A stretch of 10,900 nt of DNA from Candidatus Thalassarchaeaceae archaeon (GTDB lineage: Archaea; Thermoplasmatota; Poseidoniia; Poseidoniales; Thalassarchaeaceae). Of the stretch, positions 1 to 6,905 are shown one piece after another. The stretch lies in NCBI GenBank assembly GCA_029250425.1, contig JAQXFF010000008.1:1-10900 (forward strand), in the 5' to 3' direction. The translations under genes were made by a program, and so were the position numbers. The notes beneath the pieces were generated by a model. The model was not told where the DNA came from and did not search any database. It saw nothing but the letters and a program-made list of their open reading frames with translations. How positions within the stretch are numbered: position 1 is the first letter of the stretch; each line of letters opens with the position of its first letter.

Positions 1-1319
1 CGAACTTCAAGTACCCGCCAAAGGTCTTCCAATGAATTTTCACCATCCATTGAAGTGATTCGAGACAATATGCTGGACAGGGATTCGGAATGCCCATCTA
101 CCATATGCAATAGGAGTTCTCGAAGACGAGTTCGCACCACTTCATCGCCATTAATCCACAATTGTACCGTCAACCCTTTGCGGTCTTGTGGATGCATGAC
201 CAAATAATCGCGAAGGGCGGTTTGTGCAAATCGACGGTGAATACTTGAATCGGTTTGATGAACAATACGTGCGCATCGATTTGCAAATCCTTCAGGGTCT
301 AATGTGCCAGTAAGGCGGATTGAACCTGTGGCGATTCGAACAACATCTAGAGATTCATCTGAGAGGAGGTTGTCAAGAAGAGGCAAGGCATCTACCCCTC
401 GACGGTGAATGATTTCATCTAGAGCGTCGGCAAGCGCGCATCGAACCTGTGGTTCACGTGTGAGAAGGGTTTTCTCCAATTTTGCAGAGCCCTCAAGATC
501 CAAATCCCATGCACGGGGAATCAAAGAGGCAATTCGACTAGAGAGGATAGCATCACCATCCCCTGCCATGCGATTGAGACGTGGGAGAATTGAGAGAGGG
601 ATAACCAGGTCCCGCCTCGCCAATGCAATATCTAGCCATTCAACTAGAACGGGTCGTGGGGGATCTGCTTCCTCCATTCGATCAAGAAGCCAACCTGCCG
701 CAAAAGCCCCGCCGGCATTTGCTTGCATTGGCATAGCAGGGGTGACTTCCTTGCCTTCTTGCCAATCGACAAGGTGGGGGCCGGGTGTGGAACCACCATG
801 CCAATATCCTGGTTTGCGAGCTAAGGCGATGCTTTCCATCAAATGATAGCCTTGCTGCCGAGAAATCGGACTGTCTTTTGAGGACATGCCGTTCAGTAGA
901 GCTATGGCCACCCACCACCGGTCAACATCAGGTGCATCGGGATCAAGTGCTTGGGCGAGAAGGGTTTCGACTCGGATGAATAGAGCGCGTTCAGCAACTT
1001 CGTCACCTCGGCGGCCAAGCCACTTTCTTGCTTCCCGTGCAGGATCTGAGGTTAAGGACAATCGATGTGGAACCAAAGACTCGCCAATCGATTCCAAATC
1101 ACGATCGAAAGCTGCACGATTGGCATTGAGTAAGGCGTGAGCAATCTCGATTAATTTTGCAGGTTCTGTAGGTGGACGAACTGGAAAATCAGGATCTGAT
1201 AACGGGGGCTCAGGGAGGGGCCAGTCCTCACACCCTCGCCGCATGGCGACTTCAAGTGCTTCTTGCGTGTGTTCAAACAGTCGTTGTGAGAGTTCGTTTT
1301 GCTCGCGCCAATCGCTCAT
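1..1319 (-). CDS. HEAT-like alpha-helical protein of unknown function (C-terminus cut by window edge)
   Basis: An uninterrupted minus-strand frame begins at ATG 1319 (protein start MSDWREQNELSQRLFE) and stays open for 439 codons to the left edge, so the C-terminus is missing. I do not recognise a named family. The N-terminal 60 residues are rich in Trp and Pro (a DWPLPEPPLSDPDFPVRPP stretch). From about residue 230 onward the protein is a series of amphipathic helix pairs with short turns, for example around VRCALADALDEIIHRRG and LPLLDNLLSDESLDVVRIA. This resembles HEAT or armadillo-type repeats, which usually serve as protein-binding scaffolds. No signal peptide, membrane segment or catalytic motif is visible, so a cytoplasmic protein is likely. 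The start lies 14 nt after the TFB stop on the same strand, so co-transcription with TFB is likely. The Shine-Dalgarno match is weak (GGTGTGGT). Existence of the gene is well supported; function is unknown. Confidence 0.8.
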   Translation of the reverse strand, partial: MSDWREQNELSQRLFEHTQEALEVAMRRGCEDWPLPEPPLSDPDFPVRPPTEPAKLIEIAHALLNANRAAFDRDLESIGESLVPHRLSLTSDPAREARKWLGRRGDEVAERALFIRVETLLAQALDPDAPDVDRWWVAIALLNGMSSKDSPISRQQGYHLMESIALARKPGYWHGGSTPGPHLVDWQEGKEVTPAMPMQANAGGAFAAGWLLDRMEEADPPRPVLVEWLDIALARRDLVIPLSILPRLNRMAGDGDAILSSRIASLIPRAWDLDLEGSAKLEKTLLTREPQVRCALADALDEIIHRRGVDALPLLDNLLSDESLDVVRIATGSIRLTGTLDPEGFANRCARIVHQTDSSIHRRFAQTALRDYLVMHPQDRKGLTVQLWINGDEVVRTRLRELLLHMVDGHSESLSSILSRITSMDGENSLEDLWRVLEV

Positions 1320-1333
1320 CGGCGACCACACCA

Positions 1334-2287
1334 TCAGATGTCAAGTTCGATGTTGAGATTCTGAATGAGTTCCTTGTATCGGTTTCGGATGGTGACTTCA
1401 GTCACACCTGCAACTTCAGCAACTTCACGCTGAGTTCGTCGCTTGCCACAAAGAACACTTGCGATGTAAATAATGGATGCTGCGATTCCCGTTGGTCCTC
1501 GGCCGCTGGTCAACTCTTTTTCTTGTGCTGCCTTGATCAATTCGTATGCCTTGGCTTCAACCTCTGCATCCAATCCGAGACCCGAGCAGAATCGAGAAAT
1601 GTAATCCTCAGGACCTGTTGGCATGATCTTCATTTTGAGTTCACGTACCATGAATCGATATGTGCGGCCAATTTCTTTACGACCGGTTCGACTTGCCTGT
1701 CCAATTTCATCAAGTGTGCGGGGAACGCCACACTGTCGGCAAGCAGCATACAGACTAGCAGCTGCAACACCTTCGATGGAGCGGCCGCGAATCAAACGCT
1801 TCTCAACTGCCTTCTTGTAATTCACAGCAGCAGATTCTCGAACGGTCTTTGGAAGTTCAAGACGACTTGCCATACGATCAAGTTCGGCAAGAGCCATGGC
1901 AAGATTTCGCTCAGTTGCGTTACTCACACGACTGCGCTTTTGCCACTTACGCATGCGATAGAATTGACTTCGGTATCGACTGTTGATTGTCTTGCCAGAA
2001 TAATCCTTGTTCTGCCAATCGATATCGGTGCTGAGACCTTTGTCGTGTAGCATCACCGTCATTGGTGCACCCGTTCGCGCACGCTGATCACCTTGTTCTG
2101 GGCTAAACACACGCCATTCTGCACCTTGATCAATAACATTGTCTTCAAGGACAAGTCCACAATCTTTGCAGACAATTTCGCCACGAGTTTCATCGCGGTC
2201 AAGTTTTCTCGAATTGCATTCCGGACACTTTACAGTGTCCTCTACTTGTGTGTCATCAGCCATTTTTACAGTCCCCTCTTCCGCCAT
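1334..2287 (-). CDS. tfb: Transcription initiation factor IIB (TFB)
   Basis: This is the general archaeal transcription factor that binds TBP-TATA and the BRE and recruits RNA polymerase. The 317-residue product has the usual family layout. An N-terminal zinc ribbon uses C21, C24, C40 and C43 (CPEC and CKDC). A B-reader/linker follows (EWRVFSPEQGDQRARTGAP, then a conserved HDKGLSTDIDW segment near residues 81-91). Two cyclin-fold repeats occupy roughly residues 120-210 and 215-310. The second repeat ends in a helix-turn-helix (TQREVAEVAGVTEVTIRNRY) that in characterised TFBs contacts the BRE. The start is uncertain. ATG 2287 has almost no Shine-Dalgarno sequence, while the in-frame ATG at 2263 (M9) has GAGGGG 9 nt upstream. 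Nothing before the zinc ribbon depends on the first eight residues. It probably leads a two-gene unit with the helical protein downstream. Confidence 0.97.
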   Translation of the reverse strand: MAEEGTVKMADDTQVEDTVKCPECNSRKLDRDETRGEIVCKDCGLVLEDNVIDQGAEWRVFSPEQGDQRARTGAPMTVMLHDKGLSTDIDWQNKDYSGKTINSRYRSQFYRMRKWQKRSRVSNATERNLAMALAELDRMASRLELPKTVRESAAVNYKKAVEKRLIRGRSIEGVAAASLYAACRQCGVPRTLDEIGQASRTGRKEIGRTYRFMVRELKMKIMPTGPEDYISRFCSGLGLDAEVEAKAYELIKAAQEKELTSGRGPTGIAASIIYIASVLCGKRRTQREVAEVAGVTEVTIRNRYKELIQNLNIELDI

Positions 2288-2327
2288 TAATAATAGAGGA
2301 AGTGATATAATTCCGAATGTGGATGGT

Positions 2328-2335
2328 ATTTAAAT
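2328..2335 (-). promoter_or_regulatory. Putative TATA box for TFB
   Basis: The minus strand reads TTTAAATA inside an AAATTTAAATACC context, a good match to archaeal TATA boxes. Its centre lies about 44 nt upstream of ATG 2287. With the usual spacing of about 25 nt, transcription would start near 2306, giving a leader of roughly 18 nt to ATG 2287. A second weaker candidate, TTATAT at about 2306-2311 on the minus strand, would start transcripts near 2283, which suits the alternative ATG at 2263. This is inferred from motif and spacing only. Confidence 0.5.
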
Positions 2336-2450
2336 TTGATGGGTTTGTATATCACGACGGTCGGTACTAATTTTTGTTGGTTTTTGGCCAGAAAACAATA
2401 TCTCTCTTGCAATTTTCTTCCTTTGGATATCGTGAAGATACTCGTCTTCC

Positions 2451-2467
2451 CTCCACCTACGGTGGAG
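2451..2467. promoter_or_regulatory. Inverted repeat between divergent promoters (operator or leader hairpin)
   Basis: CTCCACC-TAC-GGTGGAG is a perfect 7-bp inverted repeat with a 3-nt spacer. It lies between the divergent TFB and hydratase genes and is followed by a G-rich run. It sits about 50-60 bp upstream of the proximal TATA candidate for the hydratase, a reasonable place for a regulator to bind. If a more distal start (TATATC near 2348) is used, it would fold as a hairpin in the 5' leader. The remainder of 2288-2549 shows no convincing gene. Confidence 0.4.
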
Positions 2468-2511
2468 AGGGGGGTTGGGTCTTCTGTTCTATCTGGTTGT
2501 TTCCTAACGGT

Positions 2512-2518
2512 CATATAG
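2512..2518 (+). promoter_or_regulatory. Putative TATA box for the hydratase-symporter unit
   Basis: The plus strand reads CATATAG, with its centre about 35 nt before the GTG at 2550. A start site about 25 nt downstream would fall near 2540 and leave a very short leader. A Shine-Dalgarno-like GGTGA (2542-2546) lies 4 nt before GTG 2550. A more distal TATA-like TATATC near 2348 cannot be excluded. Motif and spacing are the only evidence. Confidence 0.35.
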
Positions 2519-2549
2519 GCCCACCCATTGGTGAATTCTGGGTGACTTT

Positions 2550-4541
2550 GTGTCTGTGTCTTGGCCTCCGGAATCTATCTGTCTCTCTCCAGAGAAACGG
2601 GTTCTATTTCTGACCAAGGATTTGAGCCTCATCAAAGAGCAGTTGTACAATGGTTTGAACCTGAGGATGGAAGATTTGACGGTTGACGATCTTCTCGATG
2701 ATATCAACACCGATGTGATGACGCCAGCTTGGGTTTGTTTTGATCATGAACCTGCCGCCATTGCTGAAAATGCATATGCAGGACTATTGCACGATGGTGA
2801 ACGAGTGTTTGAGCAAGGCGCCCTCAAGAACGGGGGGTTCGAGGTCATCGTCAGTGGCCATCGGAAAGGTACGGGAAGTAGTCGGGAAACAGCACCTCAA
2901 TGTGAACGGTGGTCTGGAATACGAATCATCATTGCAGCATCCTTTGCGCCCATCCATGAAAGGAACAATATCAACCTTGGACAGGTGATGGGGGATCACC
3001 AAATGCTTGATCGATTACAAAATGGTGAAACGATTGCCCTTTCCGAATTCACCAACCAATATGACCCTGTGACAAAACTGATTTTAGAAAATGGTGGGAT
3101 CTTACCATTTGCAAAGAAACTCAAGGCGAATGAAATCGATCTGCCAATTGTATCGACTAAGGCAAGAGGAATGACGATGGCTGAAAAGATCGTTGCGAAC
3201 AAATTGATTGGTCGCAATGGTGCAGCTTGTTATGTATCCCCGGGTGATGCTGTACTCGCATCGGTCGATGGTGGGTACAGTCATGAATTTACAACCGCTC
3301 AAGTTCACAATTTCTTGGCTGCGGAATATGGTGACGATTACACATTGCCCAACCCTCCCAAGTTTGCCGTGTTTGAGGATCACTTGTTGTATGCAACCGG
3401 TGTGCCGAGGTTTGGTCCCTTCGCTGATAAGATCCAAACGTTGAGAGATTTGCAGGTGGCATTCCAACAACATACCGGAGTTCGAGATTACTCTGCCAAA
3501 GATGGAGTTAGTCCAGGAATATGTCACCAAGTAGCAAGAGAGGAATTCATTGATGTCGGTGATTTCATCCAAGCAACCGATAGTCACACCTGTATGGGTG
3601 GCGCATCAAATGCACTGACTTACGGTGTTGGTTCGACAGAATATGCCAATCTTGTCTACAACCAATTTGCATTCGTCAAAGTCCCTGAGAGTATTCGATT
3701 CGAACTTACTGGGGCTCTCAATCCAGGATGTACTGCAAAGGATGTGATTCTCCATATTTTGTGGCATTACGCGAAACATTCGGATACGCTCGATCGTTCC
3801 ATGGAATTCGGCGGGTCTGGATTGGCTTCGATATCGATGGATGAGAGGGCGACGCTGTGTAACATGGCAACCGAATGTAGTGCAAAGACTGGAATTTGTG
3901 ACCCTGATCAATTGACAATTGATTGGTTACTGGAGCGGCGTGACGGTTTGACCGAAGATGAGATTCGCTCCGCCTTCGTCTATCCTGATGTTGATGCCCA
4001 CTACGATGGTGGAGTACATACCATCAACCTCGATGAGATTCGTCCAATGGTCGCACATCCTGGGAATCCTGATGAAGGTGTGCCATCGGATCCAACCAAT
4101 GGTGCGTATATCGACGAACTAGGTGATGTCGAGATTGATATTGCCTATGCAGGCTCTTGTACCGCTGGTAAAGATGATGACTTTGCATACTATGCAATGG
4201 TCACAAAAGCCGCCCTAGATGCGGGGCTTACTATCGCAGATGGGGTTGAATGTTACATCCAATTTGGTTCGAAAACTGTGAAGGAACTCTCAGAGCGGAA
4301 CGGTTGGACCACAATGTTCGCCGAGGCTGGTGTCAAACTGATTGACCCGGGGTGTGGTGCCTGTATTGGTGCCGGACCCGGCGTCAGTGACAATACAGAC
4401 CAAGTGACTGTCTCGGCTATCAATCGGAATTTCCAAGGTCGTTCAGGGCCCGGCAGATTGTATCTAGCAAGTCCACTAACGGTGATGGCTTCTGCCTTCA
4501 CAGGGAAGATTACCGCTTGGCGGCCAGGCCTGTTTGAATGA
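2550..4541 (+). CDS. Aconitase-family hydratase, swivel domain first (probable aconitate hydratase)
   Basis: This cytoplasmic [4Fe-4S] hydro-lyase most likely interconverts citrate and isocitrate, although related family members act on isopropylmalate or homoaconitate. The 663 residues are ordered as swivel domain, then the three-part catalytic core. The swivel carries T108-G-S-S-R112-E at its active-site loop. The core carries D344-S-H-T, then G-S-C537-T, then C602-G-A-C605. C537, C602 and C605 are the expected cluster ligands. A substrate-binding NRNFQGR motif and a YLASP segment close the protein. Mitochondrial/AcnA-type enzymes place the swivel last; here it is first, as in AcnB but without AcnB's HEAT domain. 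GTG 2550 was chosen because the first in-frame stop upstream is at 2532, GGTGA precedes the GTG, and the segment KRVLFLTKD resembles the family N-terminus. GTG 2556 is also possible. ATG 2667 would remove that conserved segment. The symporter starts 9 nt after the stop. Confidence 0.85.
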   Translation: MSVSWPPESICLSPEKRVLFLTKDLSLIKEQLYNGLNLRMEDLTVDDLLDDINTDVMTPAWVCFDHEPAAIAENAYAGLLHDGERVFEQGALKNGGFEVIVSGHRKGTGSSRETAPQCERWSGIRIIIAASFAPIHERNNINLGQVMGDHQMLDRLQNGETIALSEFTNQYDPVTKLILENGGILPFAKKLKANEIDLPIVSTKARGMTMAEKIVANKLIGRNGAACYVSPGDAVLASVDGGYSHEFTTAQVHNFLAAEYGDDYTLPNPPKFAVFEDHLLYATGVPRFGPFADKIQTLRDLQVAFQQHTGVRDYSAKDGVSPGICHQVAREEFIDVGDFIQATDSHTCMGGASNALTYGVGSTEYANLVYNQFAFVKVPESIRFELTGALNPGCTAKDVILHILWHYAKHSDTLDRSMEFGGSGLASISMDERATLCNMATECSAKTGICDPDQLTIDWLLERRDGLTEDEIRSAFVYPDVDAHYDGGVHTINLDEIRPMVAHPGNPDEGVPSDPTNGAYIDELGDVEIDIAYAGSCTAGKDDDFAYYAMVTKAALDAGLTIADGVECYIQFGSKTVKELSERNGWTTMFAEAGVKLIDPGCGACIGAGPGVSDNTDQVTVSAINRNFQGRSGPGRLYLASPLTVMASAFTGKITAWRPGLFE

Positions 4542-4545
4542 GGTG
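4540..4545 (+). promoter_or_regulatory. Shine-Dalgarno site of the symporter, overlapping the hydratase stop
   Basis: GAGGTG overlaps the hydratase TGA stop and lies 5 nt before ATG 4551. It matches the complement of the archaeal 16S tail, so it fixes the symporter start and points to translational coupling of the two genes. Confidence 0.7.
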
Positions 4546-4550
4546 TTCAT

Positions 4551-6758
4551 ATGGAAATTACGCTTCTTCTTTCATTCCTATTCTTCATGTGCATCTTTGC
4601 AGGTGTTGGTTTGGCCTCTATGATGGTCAAGGAAGATACGACGGATGATTATCTGGTCGCAGGTCGAGGGATGCATCCTGCACTTGCTGCACTTTCTGCG
4701 GTCAGCACTTGGAATTCAGGATACATGTTCATTGGAGCGATTGGATTTACGTTCATGATGGGTTACAATGTCTTTTGGATGGCGATCTTATCCACTCTGG
4801 GACAAGTCTTGGCGTGGGCTTGGTTGTACAAATTTATCCAGAAGGAAGGGCATGACCGAGGTGTTCGTTCGCTGTCCTCCCTAGTGGCGGAAAAGGCTGG
4901 TGCGCCAGAAGCCAAATTGGCTGCAGTCCTCTCTGTACTCTTCCTCAGCATCTATGCTGCTGCGCAACTAACTGCGGGTGGCAAGGCGTTACTGGTCATG
5001 TTGGGTTGGCCAGAGATGGTTGGAATCTTGATCGGATTTGTTCTCGTCGTCGCTTACTGTTACGCGGGCGGGATTCGTGCATCCATTTGGACGGATGCCG
5101 TTCAATCGTGTGTCATGATTGTCGGGTCTGGGATTCTGTGTTGGATTGCCATAGGTGAAGTCGGTGGTTTTAGTGGCCTGCATTCAGGTTTGGAAGCACA
5201 AAGTCCAGCGTTGACGAATTTGATGCCGCCCGATCTGAAGTTTGGTGTCTCGATGTGGGCTCTAGCGTTCTTCCTTGGTGGGTTGGCTGTTGCCGGGCAA
5301 CCGCAAGTTGTTTCCAGAGTCATGACTTTGGGTTCAGATAAGGATCGCAAACAAGCAATGATCTGGTTCTTCGTTTGGCAAACACCGTTCGTTATTCTGA
5401 TGACAATCATTGGATTGGCAAGTCGTGTATTGTTTAGTGCAGCTGATTTTGATGCTGAATTGAGTTTGCCGATGATGGCAATGGAAACCATGCCGGCCAT
5501 TGGGGTCGGTATGATTCTCGCTTCGATTTTCGCAGCGACCATGTCTACAGCAGATAGTCAGGTCCTCGCTTGTACGGCTGCGATTACCGACGATATCAAA
5601 CCGGAATGGAGAGAAGACCACAAGACCACGAAGAAGGTTACATTGGTCGTTGCGGCATTTGCCACGATGATTTCGATTGGTGGCCTCTACATCCCTGGTG
5701 GAGATTCTGTATTCACACTCGTTGTGCTTGCTGTGTATGGGCTTGGTGGCATTTTCGTTCCATTGCTCATTATTCGTTGGATGGGTTACAAACCAGATAC
5801 AAATCATTCACTGGCTATGATGATAGCGGCATTTGTCGGGGTCATCGGGTGGAGTATTACTGGATTTGGTGGAGCTGATGGTATCTTCCCTTCAGTACCT
5901 GGTATGGGTGCGGCCTTCCTTGCTCACTTTGTAATGAATCAAACTCGCACACCGGATATTTCCCCATTTGGAAGATATGCTGTACCTGATCAAAAGAAAA
6001 TGGGTGCGATTGCAGCTACCATTATCGTTTCATTCTGTGCCTTTGAAGTAACTTATCTGGTAACTGCACCAGATGGGGCATCCGAGAGTCCAGGTGAATA
6101 TCTTGTGACTATCAACGAAGATACTGTCGTTTGGGGCTCAGGTCAAACATACGTTAGCGATGGTGAAAATTTCACGCTTGCACTCAATACCGATGATGAG
6201 GGTGAGATTCCCTGGGAAAATGGTGACAATGTGGTCGGTGTTGTGGTTTATATCTCGTTCGGCGAAGATGAGTCAACACAGGGAAGTTGTTTCGTTGATA
6301 ATGGGGATGAAGCTGATACAGTCACGGGAGTGATCCGACATAGTTTACGAAATGCCCCCAATTGGTTTTTGACAGATTCGGGCAATAACGAAGGGGGTGC
6401 AGGAACTATTGAAATCCCCTACCTCGATGAAGCCTTGCCTCCTCCTTTCATTATTGGTGATGGGACTATTTTGGGCGATTTACCCTTTTGGGCGTGGTCT
6501 GTCGCAGGGTCAGGATTTGCATTGGGTGGATTCTCAAAATCAGAACTCCAAGATGCGCTTGATTTCGATGAAGATGGTCATGGCGATTATTTCCTCGAGA
6601 TAATGGTAGATGCAGAAGCAGGCGAGGATAGTTTCGATTGTGGACACACAGATGACGGTGAACTGATTGATTATCAAATCCAACTAATCACATGGGATTA
6701 TGAAATCGAGGCATGCGAAGACTGCATCGTGTTCAACCCGTACGAATTATCCTCCTGA
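4551..6758 (+). CDS. Sodium:solute symporter (SSS, PutP-like) with large extracellular C-terminal domain
   Basis: This is an integral membrane Na+-coupled uptake transporter of the SSS family. The first ~465 residues form the conserved core, with about 13 hydrophobic segments. These include TM1 at 3-23 and the broken helix around S56-G57-Y58-M59. The motif M331-S-T-A-D-S-Q in TM9 corresponds to the MST...Q motif of PutP; S332 and T333 match the Na+-ligand Ser/Thr pair. R39 matches PutP R40, but the position of PutP D55 is W54 here, so a proline substrate should not be assumed. A further TM at about 486-503 would bring the chain outside. There follow ~230 acidic residues not found in typical ~500-residue members. 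That tail has four cysteines and a DxDxDGxxD calcium-type motif (D671 to D679). The gene starts 9 nt after the hydratase. Family assignment is firm; substrate and tail function are unknown. Confidence 0.93.
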   Translation: MEITLLLSFLFFMCIFAGVGLASMMVKEDTTDDYLVAGRGMHPALAALSAVSTWNSGYMFIGAIGFTFMMGYNVFWMAILSTLGQVLAWAWLYKFIQKEGHDRGVRSLSSLVAEKAGAPEAKLAAVLSVLFLSIYAAAQLTAGGKALLVMLGWPEMVGILIGFVLVVAYCYAGGIRASIWTDAVQSCVMIVGSGILCWIAIGEVGGFSGLHSGLEAQSPALTNLMPPDLKFGVSMWALAFFLGGLAVAGQPQVVSRVMTLGSDKDRKQAMIWFFVWQTPFVILMTIIGLASRVLFSAADFDAELSLPMMAMETMPAIGVGMILASIFAATMSTADSQVLACTAAITDDIKPEWREDHKTTKKVTLVVAAFATMISIGGLYIPGGDSVFTLVVLAVYGLGGIFVPLLIIRWMGYKPDTNHSLAMMIAAFVGVIGWSITGFGGADGIFPSVPGMGAAFLAHFVMNQTRTPDISPFGRYAVPDQKKMGAIAATIIVSFCAFEVTYLVTAPDGASESPGEYLVTINEDTVVWGSGQTYVSDGENFTLALNTDDEGEIPWENGDNVVGVVVYISFGEDESTQGSCFVDNGDEADTVTGVIRHSLRNAPNWFLTDSGNNEGGAGTIEIPYLDEALPPPFIIGDGTILGDLPFWAWSVAGSGFALGGFSKSELQDALDFDEDGHGDYFLEIMVDAEAGEDSFDCGHTDDGELIDYQIQLITWDYEIEACEDCIVFNPYELSS

Positions 6759-6759
6759 G

Positions 6760-6781
6760 AAAATTGGTAACCCCCAATTTT
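6760..6781 (+). terminator. Hairpin after the symporter, likely transcription terminator
   Basis: AAAATTGG and CCAATTTT form a perfect 8-bp inverted repeat around a 6-nt loop, beginning 2 nt after the symporter TGA. The descending arm ends in TTTT. Position and shape fit an end-of-unit signal. Archaeal termination relies mainly on T-runs, and the run here is short, so partial read-through is possible. Confidence 0.5.
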
Positions 6782-6798
6782 GTGATGGAAATGCGGTT

Positions 6799-6818
6799 TC
6801 TATACTTGAGGCTTTTAT
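6799..6818 (+). promoter_or_regulatory. Putative promoter of the topoisomerase VI unit
   Basis: Two TATA-like elements lie in this AT-rich patch: CTATAC near 6800-6805 and TTTTATG near 6813-6819. The first would start transcripts near 6828 and the second near 6841. Either leaves a leader of roughly 65-78 nt that includes the GC-rich foldable segment. Evidence is motif and spacing only. Confidence 0.35.
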
Positions 6819-6898
6819 GCCGCCCCGTGGCCCGAGCAGTTTGCGGCCTGCTGGCCCCTCCGCATTGGGCGTAGGGAGGACCTGGAGCCGTGGAGCGC
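6819..6898 (+). other. GC-rich foldable leader segment before topoisomerase VI B
   Basis: By hand count this 80-nt stretch is 60 G/C (75%), far above the flanking genes. It can form two successive hairpins. In the first (6829-6856), GGCC and AGCAG pair with CTGCT and GGCC around a TTTGCGGC loop, with a 2-nt bulge. In the second (6857-6879), CCTC-CGC pairs with GCG and GAGG around ATTGG, with a 4-nt bulge. It lacks a T-loop or a matching acceptor stem, so it is not a tRNA. It may be a structured 5' leader or a small RNA; I do not recognise a known family. Confidence 0.4.
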
Positions 6899-6905
6899 GA
6901 AGCAC

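Noticed and set aside
409..846. Plus-strand open frame of 145 codons
   Set aside because: It is antisense to the continuous 439-codon minus-strand gene and its Arg/Ser-rich product looks like a reverse-strand shadow.
1172..2050. Long plus-strand open frame of 292 codons
   Set aside because: It lies antisense to TFB and to the start of the downstream helical gene. Its product is an unlikely Cys/Ser/Thr-rich chain with no motif, whereas the minus strand encodes a clear TFB.
2287..2514. Minus-strand 75-codon frame ending exactly at the TFB start (TAATG overlap)
   Set aside because: It spans the best TATA box for TFB and the dyad, and its product shows no recognisable feature. It is more likely promoter DNA read by chance.
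4551..6758. Calling the symporter a proline permease (putP)
   Set aside because: The SSS core is PutP-like, but the D55-equivalent residue is tryptophan and there is no proline catabolism gene nearby, so the substrate is left open.
6760..6781. Inverted repeat after the symporter considered as a mobile-element end
   Set aside because: No transposase, no second copy and no target duplication are visible; a terminator hairpin is the simpler reading.
6819..6898. GC-rich segment considered as a tRNA
   Set aside because: No GTTCRANNC T-loop, no pairing 7-bp acceptor ends and no anticodon arm geometry could be placed.
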